A stretch of 64,000 nucleotides of DNA, taken from Phallusia mammillata (Eukaryota; Chordata; Ascidiacea; Phlebobranchia; Ascidiidae). Below the pieces are notes generated by a model. It saw only the letters and a program-made list of their open reading frames with translations, was not told where the DNA came from and ran no database searches. The stretch spans positions 82,882 to 146,881 of the forward strand of contig QLIY01000361.1 in assembly GCA_003260075.1 (NCBI GenBank), read 5' to 3'. Position numbers and translations under genes: made by a program. How positions within the stretch are numbered: position 1 is the first letter of the stretch; the number at the start of each line of letters is the position of its first letter. This document shows, one piece after another, positions 31,476 to 42,813 of this stretch.

Positions 31476-32825
31476 ACAACATTTGTGTGACCTTTTAATG
31501 TTGAGAATGGTTTGATACAGAGAAAGCTGGTGTTGATCACAGGATGTCCAGAACAGTTTATGGAGATTGAAGTGTTTTCCAGTGATGACAAACATTTGTT
31601 TAACCTCAATGAATCTGAACGATTGATTGGATCATACCAACTTGATGATGGAATGAGACTAAATGTTGGTTTGCATTTGTGTCTGATAATTTTGCTGAAA
31701 AGGGTCTAAAATAAACCTTGGTGTATTTTTTGTGTCACTTTACGAACATACTTATAAGTTAACATGACAACCAACAACCACACCAGTTCAACAATGACAG
31801 TTTTACTTTTTCTGTGTTGTTTAATAAGTTTTTGTTTAGGTTGTGAACAAAAATCCCCAGAGCCAGGAAAATTATACTGATGTATCACAAGTTGAAAAAT
31901 ATAACATGCCAGATGATGAATACAACAAAAAAAGAAGTAGGTTTAAAAATGTTGCTTTGAACAGCTAAATTATGTGTTTTTTTTTGTTTGGTTTTCCTTT
32001 AAACTTGGGTCTTGATTGCTTTGATTGAAAGTATTTTTTACCCTATCTAGACACGGTTCGTTCTTGGGGGGGGGGTTTTTTTGTTTGGTTTTCCTTTAAA
32101 CTTGGGTCTTGATCGCTTTGATTGAAAGTATTTTTTACCCTATCTAGACACGGTTCGTTCTTTCCTGAAACAACAGAAGGAGGGGAAATATAATCCTGAA
32201 CTGGAAAAGCAGAAACAGGAACAAGCAAGACAAAATGCTATGATAAATGAAGAGGCTTTGAAAAGTATTTCTTTAAACTCTCGATGTGAGGTAACAGTAC
32301 CAGACCAAATGATTAGGAGAGGAACTGTTAGGTTTATTGGTAAGTTATTGCAAAAAGTTGGTATGTGTTGTGCCTTTGTTAAAATGTATTTGTTCAAGTT
32401 TAGTTTGAAAAGTTAATTTTTTTGTCAACATGCACATATTTAGGTTAAACAGTTTTCAGCAGGGGGGGGGGATTATGTGTTGTGCCTTTGTTAAAATGTG
32501 TTTGTTCAAGTTTAGTTTGAAACAGTTTTTGTAGAAACTAATTTTTTTGTCAACATGCACATATTTAGGTTAAACAGTTTTCAGCAATATGTAATAGAAT
32601 ATTTTTTTGTTTAAAAAAGTTTGATAATGTTCAGGAGAAACAGAATTCAAGCCAGGTATTTGGATTGGAATTGAGTATGATGAGCCATATGGAAAACACA
32701 ATGGAACTGTAAAAGAAGTGTCATACTTTTCTTGTCAGCCTGGTTATGGTGCATTTGTTGCCCCCAAGTGTGTTAAATGTGGTGATTTTCCTGAAATGGA
32801 GATAGATGATGAAGATGAAATGTGA
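31293..32825 (+). CDS. TBCB: TBCB, tubulin-folding cofactor B
   Basis: TBCB captures alpha-tubulin released from the chaperonin and, with TBCE, promotes heterodimer assembly and disassembly. Exons 31293-31406, 31521-31664, 31840-31936, 32148-32339 and 32635-32825 total 738 nt, 245 residues; human TBCB has 244. The N-terminal ubiquitin-like domain covers about residues 1-90 (VHVRVSSNLNSFSYENKF through LIGSYQLDDGMRLNV). The linker holds YTDVSQVEKYNMPDDEYN and NTVRSFLKQQKEGKYNPE. The C-terminal CAP-Gly domain has RRGTVRFIGETEFKPGIWIG and DEPYGKHNGTVKEVSYFSC, with GKHNG at the usual GKNDG site, then YGAFVAPKCVKCGDFPE. The tail is acidic and ends DEDEM, where the family normally has an EEY/DEI-like ending. 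The donor after 31664 (gttggt) is weak but required by the frame. Confidence 0.95.
31976..32586. repeat. Two stitched duplications inside TBCB (ten-G runs 32066-32075 and 32462-32471)
   Basis: 31976-32065 and 32076-32161 repeat the acceptor and first bases of exon 4. 32357-32461 and 32472-32586 repeat intron 4 sequence. In both cases the second copy continues into the real gene. Confidence 0.85.
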
Positions 32826-32835
32826 AAAAAATGAT

Positions 32836-33030
32836 TAATATTATCAAAAAGCACCACTGTGCAGTTTTAAAATTAATGATTGGCTGGTAAATACACCAGG
32901 ATACTGACTGTTTGTGTTAAATGGGGGGGGGGTAAACTAATTAGCATTATCAAAAAGCACCACTGTGCAGTTTTAAAATCAATGATTGGCTGGTAAATAC
33001 ACCAGGATACTGACTGTTTGTGTTAAATGG
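32836..33030. repeat. Stitched duplication of TBCB 3' flank around ten-G run 32923-32932
   Basis: 32836-32922 and 32933-33030 repeat the sequence just past the TBCB stop. A candidate AATAAA is at 33100-33105. Confidence 0.82.
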
Positions 33031-33594
33031 ATTCCTGCTGCATTATCAAACATAAATTTAGTCATTACTATTTTTGATCAACAAAAATATGCTATATCTA
33101 ATAAAATAGTTATCCTAATTGTATACCATGTAACCAAACACACTTCTATTCTCTTTATTTGCTGTTGTTGCATGATTTCAATATGTGTCCTGTTTTTTAC
33201 AATTATTTTCGTACAATGTAAGTTTCAATTAAATGTTGCTGTTAACATGTATTCCTAAATTGCCGTTTTTGTTTAAGTTTGAATTAATCAAAGATGAAGT
33301 TGTACCCAATCACATGAATATTTTACTCTGTGATCTAAAAGAGGCACATATGTAGTTGGGACACATACCTGCACCACATCCAAGAGAAAAGTATTGTAAG
33401 ACAAAATGCAAGAGGATTGGGGGTTGTATTTAAAGCCACCAACTGTACAAACCTGCATTTCAATCCTAGTGTTTTACAAAACCTTGTTTAGACTAAAACT
33501 CGTTCCATCTGAGTACCTCATATTTACTACTTTGCTGTTTTTTTAGAAAGTTTACAAAACACACCCATGAAATTCAATTGTTGTGAAAACGGGC

Positions 33595-33991
33595 ATATTT
33601 TTGGGGCTCCTCTAAAATACGCAAACTACGCAATCTACTTATAAAACGTATGTAACTTTTAAAAAGGTTGACGGTTAGGGCTTTTAGGGTCTGGGTGAGG
33701 GTTTATAATAAAAAATAACACTATAATTTAGTTACAGATGCCCAGTTTGGGCTTAATATTCACATATGTGTTGAGAGTGGTGCTTATCACCGCATGGTAC
33801 CGCATGTTAACACTTTCAGGCCCAAAAGGTATCTGGGATTTAATAGAAAATTAGGCCCAAAAGGTATCTGGGATTAAATTGTAAAGTTATTTTTGTTATA
33901 AACCCTCACCCAGACCCTAATAGTCCTAACGGTCAACATCCTAGTTAGTTTTTTTAGTAGATTGCGTATTTTAGAGGAGCCCATATTTTTG
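33595..33991. mobile_element. Mutator-like MITE, copy 2, with perfect 9-bp target duplication
   Basis: The element spans 33604-33982 and has GGGCTCCTCTAAAATACGC at its left end and the inverted GCGTATTTTAGAGGAGCCC at its right end. The 9-bp direct repeat ATATTTTTG is perfect (33595-33603 and 33983-33991). The interior matches the copy at 22141-22425 (shared blocks include ggttagggcttttagggtct and tataatttagtt). It has an internal tandem repeat of about 26 bp (around 33816-33879) absent from the other copy. No coding capacity. Confidence 0.88.
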
Positions 33992-34246
33992 TGGCTTCGG
34001 GTACTTGACAGCTTGTTTGTTACTTTATATACTTATATAAAGTTTATAAGTTGCGATTATATGTCGGGTATGTACATATCCACTAAAAAACTCGATCAGT
34101 TTCGCATCACATCAAACACGAGACACAGCAACCTGACTCAAATAGCGGTGGACATGCCGTGCAGAAAGCGTTTGTTTGTAAAAGTCTTGTAATCCACGTA
34201 TTTTGCATTAACGAAATCTGTTTGACTGGCGTTTTTTAGTCTAAAG

Positions 34247-35557
34247 CAGGGGTCACCAGCACTTTTGGAGGCAAGAGCTACCTCAAGACCACCATATAAC
34301 CCCAGGTCTACCACTACCAGGTCAAAACATTACAGTAAACATGTTTAAAAATATTTTATACAAAGCTGACAACAATTTGTAAAAGTCCTTCGGGGACAAT
34401 AAAAAGTGACTAAAATGTCCCCTCTTTAAGGGGCGCACCAGCTTAAACATGTTGCTAGTTGAATAAATTTGCTGGCGATTGTTTGTTTTTTGAGATTTTC
34501 CCGAGAACATGGTTGGGCAATTAATTTGGACAGGAGAAACTTGAATGACGTATGGCGACGGGCCCAACCTTTCAACTTAATTGGTACATGATTTTATTTC
34601 AACTTGTTCGTTTTCACACCTCTTATACCAGCATATTCCAAATTGCGTTTTAGTTTAAATTTTGTGGGGAATGTATAAAAGTCTACTCTGTCTAAAAGCC
34701 CTTTTTCCCTACCGAAAGGGCAAAAAAGAAGGCGATTGTTTGCGCATAATCGTAGTATTATTAACTTGTCTGTGATGTAACAAACTTTTCTTAGATTAAC
34801 TAGATCAAGGGTGTTCAACCCGTGGCCCGCAGGAAGGTTCGAGTGGCCCGGGCGGTATTTTTCGAAATTACCTATATTATGAACCTTAACGCCTGCCCAA
34901 CTTATGGCGATCTTACATGGCGAGGATTGGCATTTATTGTTTGCATTATTTCTTTGTTAATGGAGTAATACACGACTGTTCACGTTACTTTTATTACATC
35001 ACAATGCATGTTGTTACGCATCACATTTTCTGCATTGTTACGTCCACAATCTTACTCTTGCTTCAAGAGTCAGTCAGAAATATGTCTTGCCTTATTGAGG
35101 TTCATCTGTTATCATATCAGAGACTCGTGCAAAACGCATTTAGTAGTGAAATATCTTCAGCACTCTGCGGTGATATAGATTATGCCAAATAAGAAACGAA
35201 AAGCAAGTAACGCTAACAGAATATACTAAGAAAAGTGGACATGTGGACAGCCATTTTAAGATTACAAATTAGCAGTAAACACTCAAGTGGCCCGCCCATT
35301 TATTTGTAAACCGCATGTGGCCCTTTGGCCAAAAAGTTGAAAACCCCTGAACTAGATAGATAAACTTAATCCTGCATGAGTGCATGTTGCTGCAGTAATT
35401 CAATTGGATTGTAACTCTCACCTGAAGCTTTTGTGTTGCTGATGAAATTTAGTGGCCCACATCTACTCACGAGACAAGAACTTTCAATAATCTGTTTGGG
35501 GCGATTTAATTCCAGAGCCACGAAAAGGGGCGATTTCGCAAAGGTTGAAGATCACTG
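34247..35557. mobile_element. Probable hAT-type element, outer member of a nested pair
   Basis: The left end CAGGGGTCACCAGCACTTTT at 34247 and right end GGTTGAAGATCACTGG near 35557 are roughly inverted. The flanking octamers (gtctaaag and gtttatac) match only in part, so the boundary is tentative. A second element sits inside it. Confidence 0.5.
34798..35357. mobile_element. hAT-type element with perfect 8-bp target duplication, nested
   Basis: The element spans 34806-35349, begins CAAGGGTGTTCAACCCGTGG and ends with the inverted AAAGTTGAAAACCCCTG. The direct repeat AACTAGAT is perfect on both sides (34798-34805 and 35350-35357). It is 544 bp with no transposase. It lies inside the 34247-35557 element and is therefore younger. 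Confidence 0.82.
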
Positions 35558-35679
35558 GTTTATACCAAGGTTTGTTTACCATTGCAGTCAATTTAATGAC
35601 CTTGATTGCCAAAATCGAAAGTTCAAATAGTGTTTTTTGTTCAAATTTTATCCATGGTCTGTGGAACAACGCTTTAATG

Positions 35680-36931
35680 CAGGGGTTCCCAACTGGGGGT
35701 ACCCTTAGGGGTACGAAGATGCTTGGGCCAAAAATCACTTTTCAAACAGATTTCACAGCACAGTTTTATTTTGGAATTGTAAATGATATCATGCCATTAC
35801 GGTCTTTGCTATAAAAAAACAATTGTTGTTATTTAGCAAGAAGCCTCATTGTTACATAACAATGTTGTTTTCACTTGCTGCCAGCATTAAACAACAAAGT
35901 ACAAAGTTAGGGAAAAAATGCGCAGATAAAGGGGCATCCAATGTAGTCTTGCTGTAAATCTGCTACAAACGGTTTACTACCCACCTCTAGAACTATAACG
36001 AAAGTAGGGGGAGGCAAGGCAAAACGGGCACTGCATTGTTTTCTTAATTAAATGAACTGTCGCTACCATTTTGTTTTGCGTAACTAAAATTAAGACTAAT
36101 AAATGTTATGTAAAAGTTTGAAAAAACTGTTGCTCTTTCTAGAAGTCTAAAATAGAAAAAAATCTAAAATATGATAGCCTAATTTTATTCTTATTATGGG
36201 ATAAGGCTAATATGGGATAAGAACCTACGACGTATGTGCACAAGGTGGTTGTGCTAACCAGTAACTAAACAAGTTATTCTTCAACGTTATGTTTTATGTT
36301 GCATTTGCATTTTTTGGAGAATAAATGCATTTCGCACTGCATTAACCTGTCTGGACACTTGCGAAATATGCATTTCCAATACGGCTGTAAACGATAGTGG
36401 GTATAAATTAACAAAACCACCATATTCTGTTTTCCTATGTTCATACCGATTTCTCAATAGATTAGAATCGCACCGATTGTTCAGGCAAAATTTGTTAGCT
36501 AGAAGTAGGCCTCTACACTTTGCAAACAAAGGTATTAAAGTTTTATTTGCAAGTGCATTTTTAAATAAACGTGATCTGGCAACATGAAATCGCCTACTGC
36601 TGAGCCTGCTTCAAACCAAAATCCCAAAGTATTTTTTACTTATGTAAGCATTGCACTGTACACTTTTGGAGTGCAATAGTCTTGCTCTGAGAAATTGTAA
36701 TCAACAGAAACGGTTTCACAAGGAAGCAATATGTTACATCACAGGGAAAGACTCAATATCGTAAAACAAAAGTTATTTTTTTATTATTTTACTGCACAAA
36801 TTTTGTTTCACAACGCGACGTTCGGGCAAATGGTTATTATCGGGCATTGCGTGATGTTGTAGTGTTTTACCAACTATTTGTACAATCATAGTTGGTATAT
36901 TTTGATTCGCAAACAGTAAACAACGCAGAGG
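35680..36931. other. Spacer with one unmatched transposon end
   Basis: At 35680 a CAGGGGTTCCCAACTGG motif resembles a hAT left end, but I found no matching right end. The rest, up to 36931, is AT-rich with no recognisable gene. At 36932 a short frame beginning ATGGCGGGTGAAC runs into a good donor at 36957; it could be a first exon of the next gene but does not join it in frame. Confidence 0.5.
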
Positions 36932-37234
36932 ATGGCGGGTGAACAATCTGACGCAGGTAAAATTCTAAACTATTACCATAGAATACTAAACATAGAACGC
37001 CAACCAATTGTTACGTCACGTCGGTCATGGTTGAATAAGCCTTTACGTTGTGCTGAATCGCTCGTTTGTCGCATTGCAGTTTCTTGAATGAAATGTCACC
37101 CCGCTGTACCAAAATGCAATCAGTCTCTTCGAAAAATAGAAAGGAAAACGCTTTTTGCCATCAGAAGACCAGAATTAGCGAAAACTGCGAAAGAAAGGGC
37201 ACTTTGAGAGCAACTTAAACGTTTTTTGTTGTCC

Positions 37235-38405
37235 ATGCGTGATGCATTATCCGGTGACACAATTGTCAATATGTTGCACAAAGAAAGGTAATCAGACTTA
37301 GTTTTGTTGTTAAGCATATCTTAAAATGCATTTGATTGATTGAATATCACCCATTTTATTTTATTAGTTATAGTTGTTTTGTTATGTATGACTGTGCTTG
37401 CTCGCAGCTTGCATAATGTACATTTTCCCATTAGCAGAAAAAGTTTGACACTGTGAGCTTTGCCATGCAAAAACCTTCCAAAAACAAGCAGTTTGTACAA
37501 ACCAGCAAACAAAAGAAAAGCAACAGTCAAAAATAAGTTACCTGAAAAGAGGTTGTAAGTGTTGGCAGGACTTAAAAGACAGCTGCAAAATTATCTGGTG
37601 CTTTTCATGGTATACTTGTTTCTTTTTATCAATGTTCAGTAAAATATGCATGACACATTTTACTGATTTGCAGACAAGTGTATTTTATAGGAGTGGGGAG
37701 CAGCTGACTGCAGATCTCAAAAATGGCAACTTAGTTCCAGCTATAAGGTTTTTACACATTGCAATGAAATGATTCTCTCAGCGGTGTAAATATATTCATG
37801 TGCTTTATATTTCAGTACAAAATTTAGAAAGTCAGCAAATATTACAGAAGTTTCAATGTCAGGTTGGAAAGTTGATGTTAAAAGACTGGATGTTCATAGT
37901 ATGCATGAATCATTGTGCACTACTTTGGGTGTGTAAAATGTTGGTCCTATTATATTAATCCAGAAGGTAATTCTATTTCCATGTTACATTGTTTTAGGGA
38001 AATTAGAGAATCTAAATCTTTGCATTGGAGTTGCACAAACTGGTATCAACACAAAACTGCACCCGCTAATTTATTGGAATGGTGACAAAATTGTGGAAAC
38101 CACCATTGTTCGATCCCCCAATTGTGAAGTTTCAGGTATAATATATTTGTACCATTGTGCAAAACCATGTCTTTTTTTGTAATTATTTTCCATACATATT
38201 TAAACAGCAGTAACAAATCAATGTGATGCATGCACACAATTTCAATGTGAACAAGAAGCCAATGTATATAATCTCGAAGGGGAAGAGCTGAAGTCATATG
38301 AACAAACAGAACCTGTGAGTGTGTTTTGTATCATTAATTTGCACATATATTAAGGTTGCTGTGTCATTTTAGGAGTTAAATGAGTGGCTTGAAATGGTGC
38401 ATTAA
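37235..38405 (+). CDS. Unrecognised spliced gene, possibly a pseudogene
   Basis: Six segments with proper GT-AG borders and matching phases form one frame: 37235-37287, 37691-37747, 37816-37928, 37998-38135, 38208-38314 and 38373-38405 (501 nt, 166 residues plus stop). The frame is also open upstream of 37235 to about 37088 apart from a single TGA at 37205-37207, so either the start is the ATG at 37235 or an older N-terminus is interrupted by a nonsense codon. Visible features: SGEQLTADLKNGNLVPAI, MSGWKVDVKRLDVHS, a Cys cluster (CDACTQFQCEQE) and an acidic end. WKVDV faintly recalls the start of a COMM domain, but what follows does not fit. I do not recognise the family. Confidence 0.5.
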
Positions 38406-38479
38406 AACCAGCTGCTCAACAGAGATGTTCTACCATGTATGTGCAAATGGTTATTATACAGACTTTATTTGATGGGCAA

Positions 38480-38812
38480 TTGAACTTAGGTCCCCTGCTG
38501 CATATGATCATGTTCATACAAGCAAAATGGTTTTCCTCCCATCTGCATCAACTATTAGAAGCTACAGGTATTGCACTATTTACAAAAGTTTTACATCTAC
38601 AAAAGTTGTTGCTTTTTAGGATTGTGTCGATACAAACCATAGAGGTGAATTTAAGAGGATATTGGCTCTTCCTACTTTGAAAGGACTTATTTACGACTCT
38701 AAACTTCTTTGAAATGACGAAGACTTTACTTAATTCTAATTCATACGTTTGCTTGGGAAGTTTTACGCAGGATTGCTTGGAAGCATTTTTTGGAAACTCC
38801 GTATGTGTTAAA
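38480..38812 (+). pseudogene. Relic of a P-superfamily (THAP9-like) transposase
   Basis: Fragments in different frames recall P-element/THAP9 transposases: VFLPSASTIRSYR at about 38527-38567, and GSFTQDCLEAFFGN at about 38756-38797, where T/S-Q-D-x-x-E-x-F-F is a recurrent catalytic-domain motif of that superfamily. Frame breaks and stops separate the pieces, and no terminal repeats are seen. It is decayed or only partly assembled; the identification rests on two short motifs. Confidence 0.4.
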
Positions 38813-38863
38813 AAATACATTTCCAGCAGCATATATATTTTAAGACCTTTATTTATAGAGAGA

Positions 38864-39857
38864 GATGTGTAGAACAATGACAAATCCACATGTCAATCAA
38901 TTTGGCTACATTGTTCAACACATCAACCAAAGAAAAGTTATTAAAAAAATTAAGGGAGGCAATACAACACATGGTTCAGTCAATGCCTGGACACATTTGT
39001 GTGAAGAACCAATGCCAAAATGTTCAAAATAAATAAACACATCAAACATGATTTTTTGTATTTTATTTTCAAATTATATTTGAACACTGTTGGCAGACTT
39101 TTTAAGTCTGTGCGCAATCTACCAGATGTTTTATTAACATAAACAAATAACTTTTATATCTGAAAGAAGTTTGCCCGCATGACTGTTGGGCAAATCAGTT
39201 TTAAAAAAGCTTAGTGCGTTCCGCAACATCGCGCAAACTCCGTGTAGAGATTAGAGAACGTTGGGGTTGTTATTTTTTTCAAATTTTTTATTCCACTCTC
39301 CCAAGACTTTATATCCGTGAGTTAGTTCAATGTTGACCATTTTTGCCAAAATTTCTCACAGACTTACAGAATTGTTTGGCGGAATTTTGACTGTACAAAA
39401 CATTTCAGACTCATCGTCGTCTGGTTCAAAGTCAACCATAAGAAGGTCGTTACTTACTTCCAGTGGTAAATCTTGCCAAATACCTGACATATTGATCACT
39501 GTTTACTCTTTTCCTACGATGTCTGCATGTTACATATACGTACAAAAATAGCCCACCCCGTAAAGTGTTACTCAACGTGACGAAGACAATCGCTGGCAAT
39601 CTATCATAAGTAGGGCAATTATTTTTTGACCTAAAAAACGAAAAATTTTGACCGGGGGGGGGGGATGTGTAGAACAATGACAAATCCACATGTCAATCAA
39701 TTTGGCTACATTGTTCAACACATCAACCAAAGAAAAGTTATTAAAAAAATTAAGGGAGGCAATACAACACATGGTTCAGTCAATGCCTGGACACATTTGT
39801 GTGAAGAACCAATGCCAAAATGTTCAAAATAAATAAACACATCAAACATGAATTTTN
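38864..39857. repeat. Separated copies around G run 39654-39664 and n at 39857
   Basis: 38864-39053 reappears almost exactly at 39665-39856, where it ends at an n. Between them, 39054-39653 is unique and holds no recognisable gene. The second copy appears to be a contig end appended after ten Gs. Confidence 0.82.
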
Positions 39858-42813
39858 TAATCTATGCTATTACCAAAGTACCTACGTGAAAAATAACTCA
39901 TAAAAATTTCTCTTTCGATGCAAGTTAGTGTATTTTTGTATTCACAAGGTAGCGCTAAATAGCCTCGGATAAAAATCCGACCGCAGTCGCTCACTGCACT
40001 TTTTTCGCTAAGCCTATTTTCCGCAGTGACGTAAGCGTACTTTGTCCAGGTGTATTGATGTGTATCAGTTGTCGGGGTCTCCTGTGACGCAGTGTAGTAG
40101 TGAGTTCGTAGGCTGGCGCTGTAAGTTATGAACAAAGGTTGTTTTCGGTTTGTCGCTTTTTAGCAGTCATTGGCAAAAGTGTTCAGAAAATGGTCATTTA
40201 AAGTGTGTTTTAATTTTGTATTCTTGGAGCGTTTAGTTTTAAGGTTAACTAATGAAAGGTTGTCATTTTATTTATTTATCGTACTTTTTAACGAAGTTTT
40301 TTTAAAGAAAGTGCAGAACACTCTTCTGGGTTGTATTTTCAAGTGTGATTTGCCCTTGGAACTAATTGATGAAAAATACTTTGTCAAGCATGTTTTTCAC
40401 GAAAAATTAATTTTCGCGACATGCATGACCTACGCAACTGTGGCAGGTGTATTTAGCAAATAGAACGGTTGCCTGGGCTAATATTTGAGACTTTTACATC
40501 TATTTGCCCGCGTCGTAAAGCCCATGTCGTCGGAAATCGTTACTTGCCTGTTACGATTTGCATTAGTGGCGCCGCCACTTCGCCAAGGCGCCGAGTGCAT
40601 GCGTGGCGAAATCAAACAAAAAAAGGATGTGATATCACGGCCATTTTCGATGTCAGACAGCGCTTCCTCATTTGGGCATGGGGAGATATCGTAATTCGAC
40701 GGCGGTAGGAAACCGTATGCAGGAAACAGCAACGGAGCGAGTCATAACAGCGATCGCCGTTCTTGCAGGCAAAAATGTCGCGAAAGAGGAAGTGATAAAA
40801 TTAACGATATTTGTAGGCAAGTGGCTCCGGATAGATCGCGTGTTTAAGCGGAATTGGATGTTTGTTCGTGGTGTGCAGGATGCCAGGGCAACCGCCTGCG
40901 CTTCTGCCAAGGAGTTTTATTGTCTTTTGTCTGATGTTGACATATGCCAAACCTGCTCCGAAAGGATGTGTATAATCTAAGCGGTGACTGAGAGACAGAC
41001 AGACTTGCGCAGGATTGCACGCGAGATATCAAACCACAATTTTTACAACTCGATGACATTTCTGACAATGCTTCAGGCTGTATAAAAACCTACAAACCTG
41101 ATTAGGCAGCAAGACAGCGCTCAAAACGCGAAGTCTTTGTTCTCGTTTTACCCACCGCCGATACAGGCCCGAATGTCTCGATTTTCCCGTCGTGGGCTGC
41201 CGGCATTTCTTATTCGCCTCAACATGTCTTCGGGCAATACATGAAATGACGTCATAATGCGAACGCACAGCTGATACCGATGCTTGTTCCTGTTCAAAAC
41301 AAATCGTGCTTAAGAGGCCGTGGCCTATTAGCGCTTGGATTTGTCAGCTTGGAATATTAGAGAAGATTCTTGACAGCGTTACTACCAAGAACTGAAGGAT
41401 GCGCCGGGTATTTATTGTTGACTGTAAGCAGTGTCAAACATGAAAAGAAAACATAAATAACGGTGGACAGTTGCATGTTACCGGGAAGAGGATGCGCCTT
41501 TTTCGCATGAAATTAACCTCGCTTAGGATTCGGCGTGCGACCAGTTTAAGCGTATGGACTTCCTGCTCTGACCTCGGGCGAATCGTCAGTCAAATTAGCA
41601 GTTTCCACTCTGCAGTATAAACGATCACGCTTACAGCTTTAATTTGACGAACCGCAATTGTGTCAGCGATAACCTGTCGACGAAAAAAGGAAAATTGGTG
41701 GCGCGCTGTAATACCGATCAACGGCGTTGATTTTTCGGAAAATCCTGTCGACCGCAGCAGTTGTTTTTTATTTGAGTCACTTGTATGCACAGCAACACGC
41801 GGTGCATTATCAGACGCCATGACGCCTGTCTCTTGTCGACTGTTGTGCTCCTTGGGGAACGTCGGTCGGCGCCAACTTTATCTGCAGTGCGCGGTTTTCC
41901 CTTGCTCTTTGGCTACTTTTCGTTTAGGTCGCCGCTGGTGCATTGCATTAGGGAGCTTTAGTCGCGCAGCAGGTGGAAAGGACGAACGCACTGGTTGCGG
42001 TCAAACGACCAAATTGAGTGTTTTTATGTGCGGATGATTTGCAGCTGTATTTGTAGAAGGGTCTAGATAAGTTTGTCGGAAGAAGAGATGCAGTGCCTGG
42101 GTTGATGCAAATAACTAAACACCAGTCGTAAAAATTGTTACGACTTCTCAACGCGATATACTTAAAGAATTTAATGACGGTCTAAACGACGAATGCATGC
42201 ACCGGCGTTCGTTGACCACTCAGGTTTTCCATAAAAAGGTTATTTAATGATTGACAACTCGGCTTGAGGTCGGAATATATACGTTCTTTCGATCGCCGCC
42301 ATCTTCTTACGAAGTCTTGTATCAACACTGCATTACGTGAGCGGGGCAGGCCAAAAGACACGCCTTACGACCACAGTCGGACGCGTGCATGTTGATTCTG
42401 CACTCGTAACAAAGTGCTTTCACAGCGGTATGAGTGCTTGCATTCAAAGGCTTCGTTCTGTTCGTGTTTACACAGAGTCGGTGGAAGTGTTGTTGAGGCA
42501 TGCCCAAGTTGCATTGTGGGTAACAACCGTCGGTTTGTATCTATCCCATGTTGTTTACCCAACGTATCTTAGAGTCGCTGTGCAAATAGCGCAATGCAAC
42601 GTTTGCTACTCGAACATGTAATAAAACGAATGCCGTTTGACTTTTAAATGTCCTTTATGTGTTTTCTCGTCAGCAGAGTGTAAGTGTGCCAAGGTAAATC
42701 TGTTGGTAGATGCTGCGCTGTTGACAGCACGAAGAGAAGAATAACACATTCATACTGAGTATCAGATCGCAAAAGACGAAAAGAGAAAAGAAACACTGTG
42801 CATTGATATAAAG
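39858..42813. other. Gene-free, CpG-richer region upstream of the BTB-zinc finger gene
   Basis: I see no supported coding exon. Base composition changes from about 40450 on: CG dinucleotides become frequent compared with the AT-rich left half of the window. It likely contains the promoter and upstream control sequence of the zinc-finger gene, but no specific site can be named. Confidence 0.5.

Noticed and set aside
36932-36956. ATG-containing short exon as coding exon 1 of the gene at 37235
   Set aside because: Splicing its donor to the nearest acceptor (about 37079) runs into a stop codon, so it cannot be joined in frame; it may be non-coding.
40485-42621. Cluster of 60-125 residue open frames upstream of the zinc-finger gene
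   Set aside because: They overlap on both strands, have no recognisable domain, and lack consistent splice borders.
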